Shown one piece after another: positions 10,952 through 21,360 of a DNA stretch of 64,000 nt. The notes beneath the pieces were generated by a model, which did no database searches, had not been told where the DNA came from, and was given only the letters and a program-made list of their open reading frames with translations. The position numbers were made by a program, and so were the translations under genes. The stretch is from Streptococcus pseudopneumoniae. GTDB taxonomy: Bacteria > Bacillota > Bacilli > Lactobacillales > Streptococcaceae. Numbering within the stretch: position 1 is the stretch's first letter; every line of letters begins with the position of its first letter. The stretch spans positions 1 to 64,000 of the forward strand of contig NZ_JVFV01000007.1 of NCBI RefSeq assembly GCF_001073085.1. The letters run 5' to 3'.

Positions 10952-12193
10952 TTATAACTTCTCGTTAACAAAACGAACGAAGCGATTCCACCAAACTTTT
11001 AAGAAGAAGGCTTTTTCGACATTTTTTTCTGCAACCATCTCAAAACTCGGTTTGTCAGTGGTGATATAACCTTGACCGACTAAGTCTTTGTCATCGTAAG
11101 TCAGATGTCCAACGACTGTACCTGCTTCAAGTGGTGCAGTATGCTCAGTACTATCAGGTGTGTAAGTAACAGATGACTGTGCTCGACTACCGAGACGTTG
11201 AACAATTTTTATATCTTCTTTAGCGACTGCTGTAACCGTATCTTGCTTCCCGTCATAAACTGGAGATTTGCTATCTTGGTAGCTTTCTCCTTGATTGACG
11301 ATTGTTTGAAGAGCGAAATTGGATGAGATATAATCTAAAAGAGCTGAAGTTGCTGTGAAACGAGCGTAGGGATTGGTATCTTGGTTGTCAGCGTTTAAGA
11401 CAACAGTGATAATACGCATTCCTTTTTCTACAGTCGTACCTACGAAGGATGCTCCAGCTTTATCAGTCGTACCAGTTTTAAGGCCATCAACACCACCACG
11501 ATAGGCAGGTAATCCCTCTAACATATAGTTTGTAGAATGAATAGTCATCCCTGCAAAAGTAGAAGAAGGTTTCTTGGTGATTTCTAGAACCTGAGGGTAT
11601 TTGAGGATAAGATTACGAGCGATGATCGCAACATCATAGGCACTCAGTTTGTTTTCATCATCTTTCTTAGAGCCGGGATAGATATTATCTCCAAGAGTCT
11701 CATTATTTAGACCAGTTGTATTGACGAGGGTAGCATCTTGAATCCCCCATTCAAGAAGTTTAGCCTTCATCATATCAACAAAGTCTTTTTCTGATCCAGC
11801 AACCTTTTCTGCCAACGCGATAGCTGCACTGTTCGCACTAGATACTAAAGTAGCTTCTAATAACTCTTCAACAGTGTAATTTCTAGCTTCCATGGGCACA
11901 TTACTAGCCGCAGAATTAGTTGTCAACTGGTAGGGGTAATCAGAAATTTCTACAGGAGTAGAAAGAGAGATTTTCCCATGTTCCAAGGCTTCGTAAACGA
12001 GATATACGGTAAGCAATTTGCTAATAGAAGCAATTTCAACAGGTTGAGTAGCATCCTTTTCGTATAAAATCTTACCGCTATTAGCTTCAACAGCAATGAC
12101 ATGTTTTGCTGCTACATCAAAATCTTGGGCAGCAACAGTTGTTGCTGAAGCAAATGAAAAGAGGGTTAATAAGGTTAAAAATAATTTCTTCAT
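10952..12193 (-). CDS. dacA: D-alanyl-D-alanine carboxypeptidase PBP3
   Basis: Low-molecular-mass penicillin-binding protein that trims the terminal D-Ala of peptidoglycan pentapeptides outside the membrane. 413 residues: signal peptide (about 1-22, ending VAAQ), catalytic S56-I-S-K59, S119-A-N121 and K239-T-G241, then a beta-rich C-terminal domain (about 295-390) and an amphipathic membrane anchor AFFLKVWWNRFVRF. All motifs lie at the pneumococcal PBP3 positions. The start lacks a Shine-Dalgarno site; a -10 box lies only 9 bases upstream. Confidence 0.95.
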   Translation of the reverse strand: MKKLFLTLLTLFSFASATTVAAQDFDVAAKHVIAVEANSGKILYEKDATQPVEIASISKLLTVYLVYEALEHGKISLSTPVEISDYPYQLTTNSAASNVPMEARNYTVEELLEATLVSSANSAAIALAEKVAGSEKDFVDMMKAKLLEWGIQDATLVNTTGLNNETLGDNIYPGSKKDDENKLSAYDVAIIARNLILKYPQVLEITKKPSSTFAGMTIHSTNYMLEGLPAYRGGVDGLKTGTTDKAGASFVGTTVEKGMRIITVVLNADNQDTNPYARFTATSALLDYISSNFALQTIVNQGESYQDSKSPVYDGKQDTVTAVAKEDIKIVQRLGSRAQSSVTYTPDSTEHTAPLEAGTVVGHLTYDDKDLVGQGYITTDKPSFEMVAEKNVEKAFFLKVWWNRFVRFVNEKL

Positions 12194-12202
12194 AGTAACT
12201 TT

Positions 12203-12211
12203 ATTCTATCA
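12203..12211 (-). promoter_or_regulatory. extended -10 promoter of dacA, predicted 3-base leader
   Basis: Read on the minus strand, TGATAGAAT gives an extended -10 (TAGAAT at 12208-12203). The ATG follows after nine bases (AAAGTTACT), so a start 7 bases from the -10 leaves a leader of about 3 nt. No ribosome binding site fits. Confidence 0.5.
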
Positions 12212-12298
12212 CAAAGACAAAAGATATTCTTGTTTTTGTGATGAAAGTTATCAATCTTTTTTGAAATATGGTAAAATAGGGAAAAGAGGAGGTGGCCT

Positions 12299-13408
12299 AT
12301 GTTTCGGAGAAACAAACTATTCTTCTGGACAACTGAAATTCTACTAATAACCTTAATTTTCTATCTATGGAAAGAAATGGGTGCTATTATTACACCCTTT
12401 GTCAGTGTTGCAAATACAATCATGATTCCTTTTTTACTGGGAGGATTTTTGTATTATCTAACCAACCCAATTGTTATCTTTTTAGAGAAGGAATGCAAAA
12501 TCAATCGAATCATTGGGATTTTGTTAACCCTTTGTGCCTTAGTTTGTGCACTCGTACTTAGTTTTGTTTATCTGCTGCCGATTTTGATTAATCAGTTAAG
12601 TAGCTTAATTTACTCGAGTCAAAACATTTACGGTCGTCTTCAAGATTTAGTCATTGAGTTATCAAAACATCCAGCCCTGCAAAATCTAGATATCCAACAA
12701 ACTATTCAGCAACTGAACCTCTCTTATGTTGATATTTTGCAAAATATCTTGAACAGTGTGACAAATAGTGTTGGAAGTGTTCTATCTGCACTCGTAAGCA
12801 CTGTATTGATTATCATCATGACACCAGTTTTCTTGATTTACTTCTTACTTGATGGGCATAAATTTTTACCGATGCTAGAAAGAACGGTATTAAAACGAGA
12901 TAAATTGAACATATCTAGTTTATTGACAAACCTAAATACAACTATTTCCAGTTACATTAGTGGAGTGTCTATAGATGCAGTTATTATTGGATGTTTAGCT
13001 TTTATCGGTTATAGTGTGATTGGTCTAAGATACGCCTTGGTCTTCGCCATTTTTTCTGGATTGGCTAATTTGATTCCGTATGTAGGACCAAGCATTGGCT
13101 TGATTCCAATGATCATCTCAAATCTCTTCACCGATCCTCATAAAATGATTATTGCTGTCATTTATATGTTGATTATTCAGCAAGTTGATGGAAATATTTT
13201 ATATCCACGTATTGTGGGTGGGGTTATGAAGGTTCACCCGATTACTATTTTAGTCTTGCTTTTATTATCAAGTAATATTTATGGTGTGATTGGGATGATT
13301 GTTGCTGTTCCAACCTATTCCATTTTAAAAGAGATTGCTAAATTCTTAGCGCGACTGTATGAAAATCATAAGGAAGCACAAGAAGTTAAGAAACATCTAT
13401 CAGAATAA
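12299..13408 (+). CDS. AI-2E family transporter (first of two)
   Basis: Membrane protein of the AI-2E/PerM family, which includes the TqsA exporter, sodium/proton antiporters and others; the substrate here is unknown. 369 residues with about eight membrane helices in the usual 2+1+4+1 pattern, a long soluble segment after helix 3 (about 95-150), the motif GLANLIPYVGPSIGLIP (near 255), and C-terminal GNILYPRIVGGVMKVHP. ATG at 12299 follows AGGAGG. An upstream TGGTAAAAT box gives the promoter. Confidence 0.85.
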   Translation: MFRRNKLFFWTTEILLITLIFYLWKEMGAIITPFVSVANTIMIPFLLGGFLYYLTNPIVIFLEKECKINRIIGILLTLCALVCALVLSFVYLLPILINQLSSLIYSSQNIYGRLQDLVIELSKHPALQNLDIQQTIQQLNLSYVDILQNILNSVTNSVGSVLSALVSTVLIIIMTPVFLIYFLLDGHKFLPMLERTVLKRDKLNISSLLTNLNTTISSYISGVSIDAVIIGCLAFIGYSVIGLRYALVFAIFSGLANLIPYVGPSIGLIPMIISNLFTDPHKMIIAVIYMLIIQQVDGNILYPRIVGGVMKVHPITILVLLLLSSNIYGVIGMIVAVPTYSILKEIAKFLARLYENHKEAQEVKKHLSE

Positions 13409-13440
13409 AGATGTCGGGATAAAAAATCCCGACATCTTTT
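13406..13440 (+). terminator. terminator of the AI-2E transporter gene
   Basis: AAAGATGTCGGGAT and ATCCCGACATCTTT form a 14-bp perfect stem with an A-rich loop and a T tail. Confidence 0.9.
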
Positions 13441-13558
13441 TATCATTGTATCTTTGGCGCTGTAGTTGCTCAAACTTTTTATTGGTTTTAAACTCTCAAA
13501 TCGCTTATGATGAAACTTTAATTTTTCTATACATAATTTTTTAAAAACAACTGAATGA

Positions 13559-13690
13559 TTGAAGTCTTTCGAGGCTAGAAATAGGAAATTCAGACTTGGG
13601 TTATTGATTTATGGTCTATCGCCTTTTGCTAAAATAAACCTATTTATAGATATTTTAAATAAATTGGTAGAGGAAGTAGAGCAAGAATAG
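13559..13690 (+). pseudogene. possible gene relic or small ORF upstream of tuf
   Basis: In the 410-base gap between a terminator and tuf, one frame stays open for 43 codons from a TTG at 13559 to TAG at 13688-13690. It reads like protein: LKSFEARNRKFRLG, then LLIYGLSPFAKINLF, then IDILNKLVEEVEQE. A stop precedes the TTG directly and there is no ribosome site, so it looks more like the tail of a lost gene than a working one. I do not recognise it. The rest of the gap (13441-13558) shows nothing I can name. Confidence 0.3.
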
Positions 13691-13719
13691 GAATAATTCA
13701 CAAAAACTTTGTAAAACAC

Positions 13720-13747
13720 TTGCAATTTAGCTGAAATTTGATAAAAT
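13720..13747 (+). promoter_or_regulatory. tuf promoter
   Basis: TTGCAA (13720-13725), 16-bp spacer, TAAAAT (13742-13747) with an upstream TG at 13739-13740. The leader is about 65 bases and ends in TTGGAGG. Confidence 0.7.
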
Positions 13748-13818
13748 AGTAAGGAAAGTTAGACTGTATTGCCTACTGTCTATCTATAAAATATATTTTA
13801 TTGGAGGCTTTTACTCAA

Positions 13819-15015
<1,197 letters not shown>

Positions 15016-15057
15016 TTCGATTTAGTTCCCAGAAGAACAATTATTTAAGTCAGACAC

Positions 15058-15090
15058 TAAAAGAATCTTGCTATGCAAGGTTCTTTTTTT
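15058..15090 (+). terminator. tuf terminator
   Basis: AAAGAATCTTGC-TAT-GCAAGGTTCTTT with one wobble pair and a run of seven T. Confidence 0.9.
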
Positions 15091-15171
15091 CGATCAAAAG
15101 TGAGAGAGTTCCTTTTTTACAATTTCATAAAATCATGGTAAAATGGTTAAATATTAAATTTGGAGAGAAAT

Positions 15172-16281
15172 ATGAAGTACAAGCGTATCGTATTTAAGGT
15201 AGGGACTTCATCCTTGACTCATAAAGATGGAAGTTTATCTCGCAGTAAAGTAAAAGCTATTACACAGCAGCTTGCAATGCTACATGAAGCAGGTCATGAG
15301 CTGATTTTGGTGTCTTCTGGGGCTGTTGCAGCAGGTTTCGGAGCCTTAGGATTTAAAAAACGACCAACAAAGATTGCGGATAAGCAAGCTTCAGCGGCGG
15401 TTGGTCAAGGATTGCTTCTGGAAGAATATACAACCAATTTGCTCTTAAGACAGATTGTTTCAGCGCAAATCTTGCTAACTCAGGATGATTTTGTCGATAA
15501 GCGACGTTATAAAAATGCCCATCAAGCTTTGTCAGTCCTGCTTAATCGTGGTGCGATTCCTATTATCAATGAGAATGATAGTGTCGTTATTGATGAGCTC
15601 AAGGTCGGGGATAATGATACGCTCAGTGCTCAGGTAGCTGCAATGGTTCAGGCAGATCTTTTAGTTCTCTTAACAGATGTAGACGGTCTTTATACTGGTA
15701 ATCCTAACTCGGATCCAAGAGCTAAACGCTTGGAGCGAATCGAGACCATCAATCGTGAAATTATCGATATGGCTGGCGGAGCAGGTTCATCTAATGGAAC
15801 TGGAGGTATGCTGACTAAGATAAAGGCAGCGACCATTGCGACAGAGTCAGGAGTACCTGTTTATATTTGTTCATCCTTGAAAGCTGATGCTATGATAGAG
15901 GCAGCAGAGAAGACCAAGGACGGTTCTTACTTTGTTGCATAGGAGAAGGGGCTCCGTACCCAGAAACAATGGCTAGCTTTTTATGCCAAAAGTCAGGGGG
16001 CTATTTGGGTTGATAAAGGTGCTGCAGAAGCTCTCTCTCAACATGGTAAGAGTCTACTTTTATCAGGTGTTGTAGATGTTGAGAGCAACTTTTCCTATGG
16101 TGATATTGTTACGGTTTTTGATAAGGAAACTGGAAAATCACTCGGAAAAGGTAGAGTACAACTAGGTGCATCGGGGCTGAAAGATGTCCTTCGATCTCAA
16201 AAAGCCAAGGGTGTCTTGATTCACCGTGATGACTGGATTTCCATTACTCCTGAAATCCAACTACTCTTTACAGAATTTTAG
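15172..16281 (+). pseudogene. proB: glutamate 5-kinase gene interrupted by an amber codon
   Basis: First enzyme of proline synthesis (glutamate to glutamyl phosphate). The frame codes a complete amino-acid-kinase domain ([35 protein letters not shown]) and then hits TAG at 15940-15942, leaving 256 residues. The same frame continues open for 112 codons ([16 protein letters not shown] onward to [16 protein letters not shown]) and encodes the PUA domain, ending at 16281; without the TAG the protein has 369 residues. CAG to TAG is the likeliest change. Start ATG 15172 follows GGAGAG. The kinase domain alone may be active. Confidence 0.85.
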
Positions 16282-16290
16282 AGGTAAACT

Positions 16291-17553
16291 ATGGTAAGTA
16301 CACAAGAACAATTTGAACAGGTACAGGCTGTTAAAAAATCGATCAATACAGCTAGTGAAGAGGTGAAAAACCAAGCCTTGCTAGCCATGGCTGATCACTT
16401 ATTAGCAGCTACTGAAGAGATTTTAACAGCTAATGCTAGCGATATGGAAGTGGCCAAAGGTAAAATCTCAGATGTTATGCTGGATCGTCTTTATTTGGAT
16501 GAAGGGCGTATAGAAGCTATGGCAACTGGGATTCGTGAAGTAGTTGCTTTACCAGATCCAATCGGTGAAGTTTTAGAAACTAGTCAGCTTGAAAACGGCC
16601 TGGCCATCACCAAAAAACGTGTAGCTATGGGAGTCATCGGTATTATCTATGAAAGCCGTCCAAATGTGACGTCTGACGCAGCTGCTTTGGCTCTTAAGAG
16701 TGGAAATGCGGTTGTTCTTCGTAGTGGTAAGGATGCCTATCAAACAGCCCATGCCATTGTCATAGCCTTGAAGAAGGGCTTGGAGACAACTACTATTCAT
16801 CCAGATGTGATTCAACTGGTGGAAGATACTAGCCGTGAAAGTAGCTATGCTATGATGAAGGCCAAGGGCTATCTAGATCTTCTTATTCCTCGTGGGGGTG
16901 CTGGTTTGATCAATGCCGTGGTTGAAAATGCTATTGTACCAGTCATCGAGACAGGGACTGGGATTGTCCATGTCTATGTGGATAAGGATGCAGACGAAGA
17001 CAAGGCTCTGTCTATCATCAACAATGCTAAAACTAGTCGTCCCTCTGTTTGCAATGCCATGGAGGTTCTACTTGTTCATGAAGACAAGGCAGCAAACTTC
17101 CTTCCTCGCTTGGAGCAAGTTCTGGTTGCCGATCGAAAAGAAGCTGGGTTGGAACCAATTCAATTCCGCTTGGATAGCAAAGCAAGCCAGTTTGTTTCAG
17201 GTCAAGCAGCTGAGGCCCAAGACTTTGACACTGAGTTTTTAGACTATGTTCTTGCTGTTAAGGTTGTGAGTAGTTTAGAAGAAGCGGTTGCCCATATTGA
17301 AGCCCACAGTACCCATCATTCGGATGCCGTTGTGACTGAAAATGCTGAGGCTGCAACTTACTTTACAGATCAAGTAGACTCTGCAGCGGTTTATGTCAAT
17401 GTCTCAACTCGTTTCACAGATGGAGGCCAATTTGGTCTTGGTTGTGAAATGGGGATTTCTACTCAGAAACTGCACGCGCGTGGACCAATGGGTTTAAAGG
17501 AACTGACTAGCTACAAATATGTAGTTACTGGTGATGGACAGATAAGGGAGTAA
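16291..17553 (+). CDS. proA: glutamate-5-semialdehyde dehydrogenase
   Basis: Gamma-glutamyl phosphate reductase, the second proline step (NADPH). 420 residues of the aldehyde-dehydrogenase fold. Catalytic Cys254 sits in [11 protein letters not shown], and the conserved [18 protein letters not shown] and [24 protein letters not shown] blocks are intact. It starts 9 bases after the proB terminal stop, after AGAGGTAA. Unlike proB it shows no damage, so selection for proline synthesis seems to persist or the proB lesion is recent. Confidence 0.95.
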   Translation: MVSTQEQFEQVQAVKKSINTASEEVKNQALLAMADHLLAATEEILTANASDMEVAKGKISDVMLDRLYLDEGRIEAMATGIREVVALPDPIGEVLETSQLENGLAITKKRVAMGVIGIIYESRPNVTSDAAALALKSGNAVVLRSGKDAYQTAHAIVIALKKGLETTTIHPDVIQLVEDTSRESSYAMMKAKGYLDLLIPRGGAGLINAVVENAIVPVIETGTGIVHVYVDKDADEDKALSIINNAKTSRPSVCNAMEVLLVHEDKAANFLPRLEQVLVADRKEAGLEPIQFRLDSKASQFVSGQAAEAQDFDTEFLDYVLAVKVVSSLEEAVAHIEAHSTHHSDAVVTENAEAATYFTDQVDSAAVYVNVSTRFTDGGQFGLGCEMGISTQKLHARGPMGLKELTSYKYVVTGDGQIRE

Positions 17554-17556
17554 GAG

Positions 17557-18354
17557 ATGAAGATTGGATTTATCGGCTTGGGGAATATGGGTTCCAGCTT
17601 GGCTAAAGCTGTCTTGCAAGCAAAAACTGGTTATCAGATTCTCCTTGCTAATCGTAGTCAAGCCAAGGTAGATGCTTTCATTGCAGACTTTGGTGGTCTG
17701 ACTTCTAGCAATGACGAAATCTTTGCAGAAGCAGATGTGATTTTTCTAGGAGTAAAGCCAGCTCAATTCTCTGAACTGCTTACTCAATATCAGCCAGTCC
17801 TTGAGAAACGAGAAAGTCTTCTTTTGATTTCTATGGCAGCTGGTTTGACCTTGGAAAAACTCGCTAGTCTTCTTCCAAGTCAGCATCGGATTATTCACAT
17901 CATGCCTAATACACCTGTTGCTATTGGGCAAGGAGTGATTAGCTATGCCTTGTCTGCAAATTGTCATCCAGAAGACAATGAACTTTTTTGTCAACTTTTA
18001 GCCAAGGCTGGCCAGTTAGTTGAAATAAGTGATGGTTTAATAGATGCTGCGACAGGGCTTGCAGGTTGTGGGCCTGCCTTTGTCTATCTTTTTATCGAAG
18101 CATTGGCGGATGCAGGAGTTCAGACAGGATTGCCAAGAGAAATGGCTCTGAAAATGGCGGCTCAAACAGTAGTTGGTGCAGGTCAAATGGTACTAGAAAG
18201 TCAGCAACATCCTGGAGTCTTGAAAGACCAAGTTTGTAGCCCTGGTGGTTCGACCATTGCTGGTGTAGCAAGTCTAGAAGAACATGCTTTTAGAGGAACC
18301 GTTATGGACGCTGTCAACCAAGCCTACAAAAGAACTCAAGAATTAGGCAAATAA
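17557..18354 (+). CDS. proC: pyrroline-5-carboxylate reductase
   Basis: Last proline step, reducing P5C with NAD(P)H. 265 residues: N-terminal Rossmann motif GFIGLGNMGSS, HIMPNTPVAIGQG in the middle, and the C-terminal dimer and substrate motif GGSTIAGVASLEE. It starts 3 bases after proA, so proBAC is one transcription unit. A terminator follows directly. Confidence 0.95.
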   Translation: MKIGFIGLGNMGSSLAKAVLQAKTGYQILLANRSQAKVDAFIADFGGLTSSNDEIFAEADVIFLGVKPAQFSELLTQYQPVLEKRESLLLISMAAGLTLEKLASLLPSQHRIIHIMPNTPVAIGQGVISYALSANCHPEDNELFCQLLAKAGQLVEISDGLIDAATGLAGCGPAFVYLFIEALADAGVQTGLPREMALKMAAQTVVGAGQMVLESQQHPGVLKDQVCSPGGSTIAGVASLEEHAFRGTVMDAVNQAYKRTQELGK

Positions 18355-18387
18355 GAGGTGAGAGTTAAAACTCAACCTCTTTTTTAT
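18353..18387 (+). terminator. proBAC terminator
   Basis: AAGAGGTGAGAGTT and AACTCAACCTCTT form the stem, with TTTTTT after it. An extended -10 TTGATAGAAT for tmk lies about 45 bases on. Confidence 0.8.
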
Positions 18388-18472
18388 TACAAAGAGCGAA
18401 ATGAAAAAAGCTTTTCACAAATCCCTATTTTTTTGATAGAATAGAAGAGAGAAAAATAGAAATGAGTCAGAC

Positions 18473-19111
18473 ATGTCAAAAGGATTTTTAGTCTCTCTTG
18501 AGGGACCAGAGGGAGCGGGAAAGACAAGCGTTCTTGAAGCCCTAATCCCTATATTAGAGGATAGGGGAATAGAAGTTTTAAGCACCCGTGAACCAGGCGG
18601 GGTTTTGATTGGAGAAAAGATTCGAGAAGTGATTCTAGATCCTAGTCATACTGAAATGGATCCTAAGACGGAGCTTCTCCTCTATATTGCCAGTCGTCGA
18701 CAACACTTGGTGGAAAAGGTCTTACCAGCACTTGCAGCTGGAAAACTGGTTATTATGGACCGCTTTATTGACAGTTCAGTTGCCTATCAGGGATTTGGGC
18801 GTGGTTTAGATATAGAAGCGATTGATTGGCTTAATGAGTTTGCGACAGATGGACTGAAACCTGATTTGACTCTTTATTTTGATATTGAGGTCGAAGAGGG
18901 GCTGGCACGTATTGCTGCCAACAGTGATCGGGAAGTCAATCGTTTGGACATGGAAGGTCTGGATCTACATCGAAAAGTTCGTCAGGGTTATCTATCTCTT
19001 TTGGAAAAGGAAGAAGACCGCATTGTAAAAATTGATGCTAGCCTACCACTTGATCAAGTGATTGCGAACACGCAGCAGCTACTTTTGGATAGGATGGGAT
19101 TAAGGAGATGA
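18473..19111 (+). CDS. tmk: thymidylate kinase
   Basis: Phosphorylates dTMP to dTDP. 212 residues with P-loop GPEGAGKT (11-18), the DR(Y/F) motif in [13 protein letters not shown] and the TREPGG segment. The lid lacks an Arg-rich insert of the E. coli type. The stop overlaps holB by 4 bases (ATGA). The ribosome site is weak (GAGAGAAA, distant). First gene of tmk-holB-yabA-rsmI. Confidence 0.95.
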   Translation: MSKGFLVSLEGPEGAGKTSVLEALIPILEDRGIEVLSTREPGGVLIGEKIREVILDPSHTEMDPKTELLLYIASRRQHLVEKVLPALAAGKLVIMDRFIDSSVAYQGFGRGLDIEAIDWLNEFATDGLKPDLTLYFDIEVEEGLARIAANSDREVNRLDMEGLDLHRKVRQGYLSLLEKEEDRIVKIDASLPLDQVIANTQQLLLDRMGLRR

Positions 19112-19998
19112 AACAAGATCAATTAAGAGATTGCCAGCCTCTACAATTTGGACGGTTTGTTCATATCTTAGAGCAAGGGCAGCTCAATCATGCCTATCTC
19201 TTTTCAGGTAATTTTGGAAGTTTAGAGATGGCCCTTTTCTTGTCTAAAAGTCTCTTTTGTAGTGAGAAAACTGGTATTTTTCCTTGTGAAAAATGTCGGA
19301 ATTGTAAATTGATTGAGCAGGAAGAATTTCCTGATGTGACTATAATTAAACCTCTGAATCAAGTCATTAAAACGGAGCGTATTCGAGAATTAGTTGGACA
19401 ATTTGCCCAGTCTGGTATTGAAAACCAACGTCAGGTCTTTATTATTGAACAAGCAGAAAAAATGCATGTGAACGCTGCAAATTCTCTTTTAAAGGTTATT
19501 GAAGAACCACAGAGCGAAATCTACATATTCTTTTTGACTGATGATGAGGAACAGATGTTACCAACGATTCGAAGTCGGACACAGATTTTCCAATTTAAGA
19601 AGCATGTCTCTACTTTAATGTCACAGCTTGAAGAGGCTGGTTTAGTAAAAAATAAAGCCAAGCTATTAGCTCAGTTTAGTCAATCGCAGGTAGAGGCTGA
19701 TAAGCTAGTGCATCAAGCAGGATTTTGGACACTAGTAGATGAAAGTGAACGTTTCTTTTCGTGGCTTTTAGCCCATAAAAAAGAATCCTATTTGCAAGTT
19801 GCAAAATTAACGAGTTTGGCTGATGATAAAGAAAAGCAAGATCAAGTGCTCAGGATTTTAGAGGTACTAGCTGGTCAAGAGATTCTCAATGTTTCAGCTC
19901 GAAATATTTTGCAAAATCTCGTCCAAACTCGGAAAATGTGGCGGGCCAATGTTAGCTTTCAAAACGCTTTGGAATACCTGGTTTTACAAAAAAATTAA
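19108..19998 (+). CDS. holB: DNA polymerase III subunit delta'
   Basis: Stator of the clamp loader, partner of DnaX. 296 residues. The P-loop position reads [10 protein letters not shown], so it is non-functional for ATP binding as usual in delta'. Four zinc cysteines (C51, C60, C63, C66) mirror those of DnaX. The arginine-finger motif is present as RSRTQIF. Overlaps tmk by 4 bases with AAGGAG before the ATG. Confidence 0.92.
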   Translation: MKQDQLRDCQPLQFGRFVHILEQGQLNHAYLFSGNFGSLEMALFLSKSLFCSEKTGIFPCEKCRNCKLIEQEEFPDVTIIKPLNQVIKTERIRELVGQFAQSGIENQRQVFIIEQAEKMHVNAANSLLKVIEEPQSEIYIFFLTDDEEQMLPTIRSRTQIFQFKKHVSTLMSQLEEAGLVKNKAKLLAQFSQSQVEADKLVHQAGFWTLVDESERFFSWLLAHKKESYLQVAKLTSLADDKEKQDQVLRILEVLAGQEILNVSARNILQNLVQTRKMWRANVSFQNALEYLVLQKN

Positions 19999-20027
19999 AG
20001 TGAAGATAGATTATAGAAAGGGCTGTA

Positions 20028-20345
20028 ATGAATAAAAAAGAATTATTTGATGCTTTAGATGACTTTTCACAGCAATTGTTGGTAACCTTGGCAGACGTCG
20101 AAGCTATCAAGAAAAATCTCAAGAGTTTGGTAGAGGAAAATACAGCTCTTCGATTAGAAAATGATAAACTGAGAGAACGTTTGGGAGAGGTTGAGGAGAC
20201 TGCTCCAGCCAAAACGAAACATGTAAGGGAAAATGTCCGTCGCATTTATGAGGACGGTTTTCATGTTTGCCGTGACTTTTATGGTCAACGTCGAGAGCAA
20301 GATGCAGAATGTATGTTTTGTGATGAGTTGTTATTTAGGGAGTAA
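20028..20345 (+). CDS. yabA: initiation-control protein YabA
   Basis: Negative regulator of replication initiation that binds DnaA and DnaN. 105 residues: a leucine-zipper-like helix (about 1-60, [11 protein letters not shown] onward) that tetramerises, a short linker, and a C-terminal zinc domain with HVCRDFYG and CMFCDELLF supplying one His and three Cys. Placed between holB and rsmI as in other Firmicutes. AAAGGG lies before the ATG. Confidence 0.92.
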   Translation: MNKKELFDALDDFSQQLLVTLADVEAIKKNLKSLVEENTALRLENDKLRERLGEVEETAPAKTKHVRENVRRIYEDGFHVCRDFYGQRREQDAECMFCDELLFRE

Positions 20346-20347
20346 GT

Positions 20348-21226
20348 ATGCAGATTCAAAAGAGTTTTAAGGGACAATCTCCCTATGGCAAGCTTTATCT
20401 AGTAGCAACGCCAATCGGTAATCTAGATGATATGACTTTCCGCGCTATTCAGACCTTGAAGGAGGTCGACTGGATCGCGGCTGAAGATACTCGTAATACT
20501 GGACTTTTGCTCAAGCATTTTGAAATCTCAACCAAGCAAATCAGTTTTCACGAGCATAATGCCAAGGAAAAAATTCCTGATTTGATTGAGTTGTTGAAGC
20601 AAGGTCAAAATCTTGCCCAAGTATCTGATGCGGGGTTGCCTAGTATTTCTGACCCAGGTCATGATTTGGTCAAGGCTGCCATTGAAGAAGACATCGCGGT
20701 TGTCACGGTTCCAGGAGCTAGTGCTGGGATTTCTGCCTTGATTGCTAGTGGTTTAGCACCCCAACCTCACACTTTTTATGGTTTCTTACCACGAAAATCT
20801 GGCCAACAAAAGCAATTTTTCGAAGCGAAAAAAGCTTATCCAGAAACTCAGATTTTCTATGAATCACCTCACCGTGTGGCAGATACGCTAGAAAATATGC
20901 TAGAAGTCTACGGTGATCGCTCGGTGGTCTTGGTTAGAGAATTGACTAAAATCTTTGAAGAATACCAACGTGGAAAAATTTCAGAATTACTAGAAAGCAT
21001 CGCTGAAACACCGCTCAAAGGCGAGTGTCTTCTCATTGTAGAAGGTGCTAGTCAAGATGTAGAGGATAAGGATGAAGAGGATTTATTTTCTGAAATTCAA
21101 GAGCGTATCCAGCAAGGTATTAAGAAAAATCAAGCCATTAAGGAAGTCGCAAAGATTTATCAGTGGAATAAAAGCCAGCTCTACGCCGCCTACCACGAAT
21201 GGGAAGAACATCAGGAAAACAAATAA
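20348..21226 (+). CDS. rsmI: 16S rRNA 2'-O-methyltransferase RsmI
   Basis: SAM-dependent methylation of the ribose of C1402 in 16S rRNA. 292 residues of the tetrapyrrole-methylase fold: LYLVATPIGNLDDMT at the N terminus, AAEDTRNT, VSDAGLPSISDPG and VPGASAGISALIASG. It follows yabA after 2 bases and ends the operon; a terminator comes next. Confidence 0.94.
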   Translation: MQIQKSFKGQSPYGKLYLVATPIGNLDDMTFRAIQTLKEVDWIAAEDTRNTGLLLKHFEISTKQISFHEHNAKEKIPDLIELLKQGQNLAQVSDAGLPSISDPGHDLVKAAIEEDIAVVTVPGASAGISALIASGLAPQPHTFYGFLPRKSGQQKQFFEAKKAYPETQIFYESPHRVADTLENMLEVYGDRSVVLVRELTKIFEEYQRGKISELLESIAETPLKGECLLIVEGASQDVEDKDEEDLFSEIQERIQQGIKKNQAIKEVAKIYQWNKSQLYAAYHEWEEHQENK

Positions 21227-21228
21227 AC

Positions 21229-21256
21229 GGGGAAGTTTGCCTTCTTCCCTTTTTTT
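21229..21256 (+). terminator. rsmI terminator
   Basis: GGGAAG / CTTCCC with an 8-base loop and seven T, directly joined to the next promoter. Confidence 0.75.
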
Positions 21257-21360
21257 GTTATACTAGAAGAAGAAAAAAATAGAAAGATTTGTGGGTGTCA
21301 AACAGTCTAGTGACTTGTTCTGGAATGAGCTTAAGTTTCACCCAAAGAGGTATTAGTGTC
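21256..21360 (+). promoter_or_regulatory. trmFO promoter and structured leader
   Basis: TGTTATACT (21256-21264) is an extended -10, giving a leader of about 90 bases. In it TGGGTG and AAAC (21292-21303) can pair with GTTTCACCCA (21335-21344), enclosing a small hairpin AGTC-TAGT-GACT. The function of the fold is unknown. Confidence 0.4.
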
